Shown here: positions 60,588 to 64,000 of the stretch, piece after piece | Position numbering within the stretch: the first letter of the stretch is position 1 | How the letters are laid out: each line of letters starts with the position of its first letter | Assembly: GCF_029227915.1 (NCBI RefSeq) | Contig: NC_079882.1 | Span: 3,596,001-3,660,000, forward strand | Source of the DNA: Hydractinia symbiolongicarpus | Lineage: Eukaryota > Cnidaria > Hydrozoa > Anthoathecata > Hydractiniidae | Length of the DNA stretch: 64,000 bases | Direction: 5' to 3' | Translations under genes and position numbers: made by a program | Notes under the pieces: model-generated | What the model saw: only the letters and a program-made list of their open reading frames with translations | Told to the model about the DNA's origin: nothing | Databases searched by the model: none

Positions 60588-62944
60588 TCACGTGGTCTCT
60601 TCTTTATTTATATCGTCATTAATTTGTGTTGTAACAGACAGTCCTTCTTCTTGTATAAGGTTTTTCTTTTTCAATTCGCAGGCGGTTTGATAAGGCGGTT
60701 TGATTGGCGCCTGGGTGGGCGGTAGTTGAATGTATTCCTTCCCCTTTTCTAAGTTTAACGGATAGGTCATATCTGAATCATATGAATTTAGATCGCCACA
60801 AGCCATAAAAGGAGTCACCACTCGATTGATACCTTCCAAACTAAAAGCGACGAAAATACAGAAAACATAGTAAGAAATACAGACATATTTAAGCAAAAAC
60901 TTTTTCGCATTTAAGGGTGCAACTCTACCTCTATGAGTGCAGTATCAAAGCAAGTTAGTTAAAGAAAAATTATTTATGCGAAACATCGATTCTTAAAGCA
61001 TAGAACGCATTTTAACTGATTTGTCGTGTACGCTTCACACCAGCGTACAACCCCCGACGGAGGTTTCGAGATCGTGGAGCGGACTGTTTTACGACCTGCA
61101 CATTTCGCAGCTGACACTGTGAAAAGTGCAGCTACCGTATTTTTGATGTTCGTTACTCGGCCTACACCCCTGCTAAAATAAAACTTTTGCAGTCTACCGG
61201 GTACAGAGCACTGGCCAATGCTGTTGTTTGCCCATTTCGAGAAAGAGCTAAAAAAATGGACAGTTTCCGAACTATCAAATTTATGGTTGGATGCAAGTGC
61301 TTATAATCCCAGCGATTAACAATACCGTATTTGCTCGAATGAGCGCCCGTGGCACGTACTTTAGGGACTGTGGGAAGGCGCTCTTTGGAGGGATTCGCTT
61401 TTTCGAAGGAGTCGTTAAGTATATAAAATCATTTAATATGACGTTAATTTAAAAAAACGAAATAACTTTAACATCTTCGCGTAAATTTAAAAAAAAAATA
61501 AACATCTCAATGTTAATATAAGTTATTCTAAAAACTAATTTGGTTGTATCACTTCCAACTTCGAGTGTTATTATCATTCGATACATCATTAGATATTTTC
61601 TATAAAAAGAGCGCGCATTAGTAGAGGAAGGCGTCGCTTTATTGGCCAGAGAAGCTCATTTGAGTAAGGACGGTATTGTCAAATCCCTGAAATTACAAGC
61701 TCTCGGGCGTTTGGCAATTTCGCTAATCTGGGCAAAATCTAACAAGTGGGAGGGTGGGTGAGTTGACGTTCAGCGTACACTTTCGATTTGTGGATCATCC
61801 CTATTTTTATTATAATTTTATTACAAAAAAATAAAATAAAAAGAAATGTTGAAAAAGAAATGTTAAAAAGAAAGAAGTTGCAAAGTATTTAAAAGAAGGC
61901 GTCGTTACGTAAATGAATGTTTGACTTTGTGCATGAAAAAAACTGACTCTTTACACACTTTGTTCAAAATATAAATAACAATCAGTTAAAACTGGACCTT
62001 AAAGCGCTGGCTACACTTAGTATTTAACGGAGACTCGTATTGTAGGGTAAAACAAAGAAAGCACACTACCAAACAAAATACAGTCTAACTTTTAACGTAC
62101 CTGCTGTAGTCGAGGTCTTGATTTAACAGAGGATTAGCCATGGTAGGTTTATAACCTTCAGGAGGTGAATAATTTAAACACACGACAAAAGACTCTATGC
62201 TGGAGTTCCTACTGCTTCTTGGTTTGCACACGGTTACATCTGGAAAAAATAGTTTTAACTGAGAGTACAACAAATCCACATCTTTTCCGCGGAAGATTTT
62301 CGCCACAAAATTGCCGCCTTTTTTTAACACGTGACTTGTTATGTTGAAGGCAGCGAGTAGTAGTTGTCCTTGAATGTATTCATCTATGTCGTGCAATCCT
62401 GTCACATCCGGTGCCCCATCGCATACAACAAGATCTGCAGGCTCTCCTTCAAAGTGCTGGATTATTTCGTTCGCAGTTGATAGCTATGAAATTTATTTAG
62501 CATACCGTAAATGACGAAATAATTGACGGGGCGTTTATTTAAATTTCTTACCTCAGTGCACTTATTTGATAGAACAATAAACTAAATTTCCATAAATTTT
62601 ATAACTACTGAGTGCTCGTAGGGATTAAAAAAAATAAAGGTCGATACCTTCGTTATATCTCCTTGAATTTGTATGACGCCCGGCAGAGGTGCCATTGCTT
62701 GCAAATCGACGGCGACAATTTTCACGTCTTCGTTATTCCCTTGACGTTCTTCGATAAGTTTCCGACTTAAAACCTGACTCCAACTACCAGGTGCTGCACA
62801 CAAATCAACTACCCGTTTAACCCCCGTGAACAAATCAAAATCTTCGTTTATTTGTAATAACTTGAAAGCACTTCTTGCTCTCCACCCTCCTTCTTTTGCA
62901 AGTCTGTAGTAAACATCTCGTTTGTCCTTTGATGATCGTCCCAT
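60588..62944 (-). CDS. FTSJ1: FTSJ1/TRM7 tRNA 2'-O-methyltransferase, 3 exons
   Basis: It methylates the 2'-OH of nucleotides 32 and 34 in the anticodon loop of tRNAs such as tRNA-Phe, using S-adenosylmethionine, with WDR6 or THADA as partner proteins. Exons 62944-62648, 62483-62101 and 60840-60588 join in phase to 310 aa (human 329). It starts [20 protein letters not shown], nearly identical to human. The SAM motif is [12 protein letters not shown] (47-58). The catalytic tetrad is complete: K28, D121 ([11 protein letters not shown]), K161 (FVAKIFRG) and E196 (RNSSIESF). Exon 3 carries the C-terminal family block [19 protein letters not shown] and [19 protein letters not shown]. Intron 2 (60841-62100) holds a MITE at 61323. 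The C-tail after residue about 290 is shorter than in vertebrates. Confidence 0.95.
61323..61675. mobile_element. MITE in FTSJ1 intron 2
   Basis: The left end TACCGTATTTGCTCGAATGA, then GCGCCCG, and the right end (GCTCATTTGAGTAAGGACGGTA) are imperfect inverted repeats. It is non-coding and AT-rich inside. Confidence 0.6.
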
Positions 62945-64000
62945 GTTCTTTGAATATTTACTCTAGTAAGGTAGACTTCGGACAGTAAAATAAATTATAT
63001 CTCAATTAGAAAAGGACAATAAACTTAAAGTATATTGCAACTCAAAAACTTGAAACTTAAATATAAAAATTCAACATTTTGTTGCAGAAATGGAAAATCC
63101 TTACCACGGCAATAAAATAAAATAAAAAATCAATTCTGGTGAAGATGTGGACAACTCTATTTTTTTTTAGAAACTTCCATCCAGCTCTATAAAGCTTAAA
63201 ACAAGAGTAATGCTAACCATTTCAAAAAAAAAAAAAATAACTACTTATTGCTTGAATTACAATTTCTTTTTCATTTGTTTACAAACATATGTATAGAAAA
63301 TTTGTTTCGTCGAGCGACTGTCGCATTGCAATCGTATTACACGCTTTTTTTTCTAAGAATATCAAAATTTTAACCAAGCTAGTCATTATTCTTATTTCCC
63401 TATTGTTCTATACAATATATCTATTGTTTTCAACCAAAATCCAAGCTTGGTATTCTTATAAAGCATATTCTTACAAAAAAAGGGTGCACAAACTGACGAC
63501 GTAGTTATCATGCAACATTTTCATCTCCACATGTCGCAAGATGTACGTGACTTTGAAAACATAATTTTTCGGGTCTTTAAACGGGGCTACGAAACGAATC
63601 AATAATCTCAATTTGAAAAATAGCGTGTTATAAAAGGACCACTCACAAAAAGTCAAGGTGCAAGAAATGATAGACGTCTAGACATCCTGATTATAAATAA
63701 TTACTTTTTTATGATGAATTTTCTACTTTTTATTTTTTTTAAAAAAGGAAAGTTTTCCTTCAGCATTTATTTTGGCGGTAAATTAAGCTACGGTCTGTGC
63801 TGTTGCTTCGACTGGCTTTATGTGAAATAAACTTGCATGTTTCTATGCAAAATTTCGAAGGATATAGCTAGCTAGCTAGTTTAAAAAGTTTGAAGTTATT
63901 TTATTAGAAAACTTGAGTTGAAAGTTAAATGCTTTTGCATCAAATAAATTATGGATATCCAACATATGTAGGGGACTTTTCTGTTATTTTTATGTAAAAA
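62945..64000. other. FTSJ1 upstream region, no gene seen
   Basis: It should contain the FTSJ1 promoter; no clear element is visible. A TTAA-linked MITE-like end (TTAAACGGGGCTACGAA) lies at about 63577, similar to the element at 56307, and 'tagctagctagctag' at about 63867. The short frames at 63289 and 63471 have no domain. Confidence 0.4.

Overview
The window is AT-rich animal DNA with spliced genes, short to medium introns (GT..AG) and dense transposon debris. An intronless cnidopsin-like opsin, the intron style and the repeat content suggest a cnidarian, most likely a medusozoan/hydrozoan. The species cannot be told from the sequence alone.

Five host genes can be reconstructed. (1) 2494-3372 (+): a single-exon opsin with the retinal-binding lysine but no acidic residue in the E/DRY motif. 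(2) 27177 down to 11959 (-): a 14-exon WWC/KIBRA gene (1071 aa; two WW domains, coiled coils, a C2 domain, an aPKC-binding-like basic motif), the upstream scaffold of Hippo signalling. (3) 32575-34836 (+): a 3-exon SMIM20/MITRAC7 gene (65 aa), a cytochrome c oxidase assembly factor whose vertebrate C-terminus is the source of phoenixin. (4) 35394-45655 (+): a 21-exon PWP2 gene (874 aa), a UTP-B subunit of the small-subunit processome. (5) 62944 down to 60588 (-): a 3-exon FTSJ1/TRM7 gene (310 aa), a tRNA 2'-O-methyltransferase with a complete K-D-K-E tetrad. All exon joins were checked for phase, and each total length is close to that of the human orthologue.

The rest is mobile DNA. The centrepiece is a 6809-bp element at 47201-54009 with identical 52-bp terminal inverted repeats and an AT target duplication. 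It carries a THAP-domain DDE transposase and a convergent SWIM/YqaJ exonuclease gene, the layout of ISL2EU-type DNA transposons. Between its left TIR and the transposase sits an intact 1020-aa reverse transcriptase with a zinc finger and a restriction-like endonuclease, ending in a 19-nt poly(A) run just before the transposase ATG. The transposase lacks its C-terminal part, including the expected third catalytic acid.

Other elements are a Penelope-like fragment (6.5-7.1 kb), a 998-bp TA-type inverted-repeat element inside a LINE tail (with an unoccupied paralogous site at 23.6 kb), Helitron-like ends including two abutting copies in SMIM20 intron 1, and a BEL/Pao remnant interrupted by a TTAA-type MITE. 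There is also a frameshifted DIRS-like gag, two pieces of an rve-integrase gene, tRNA-derived SINEs and several MITEs. The 54-60 kb segment is a layered graveyard between the ISL2EU-like element and FTSJ1.
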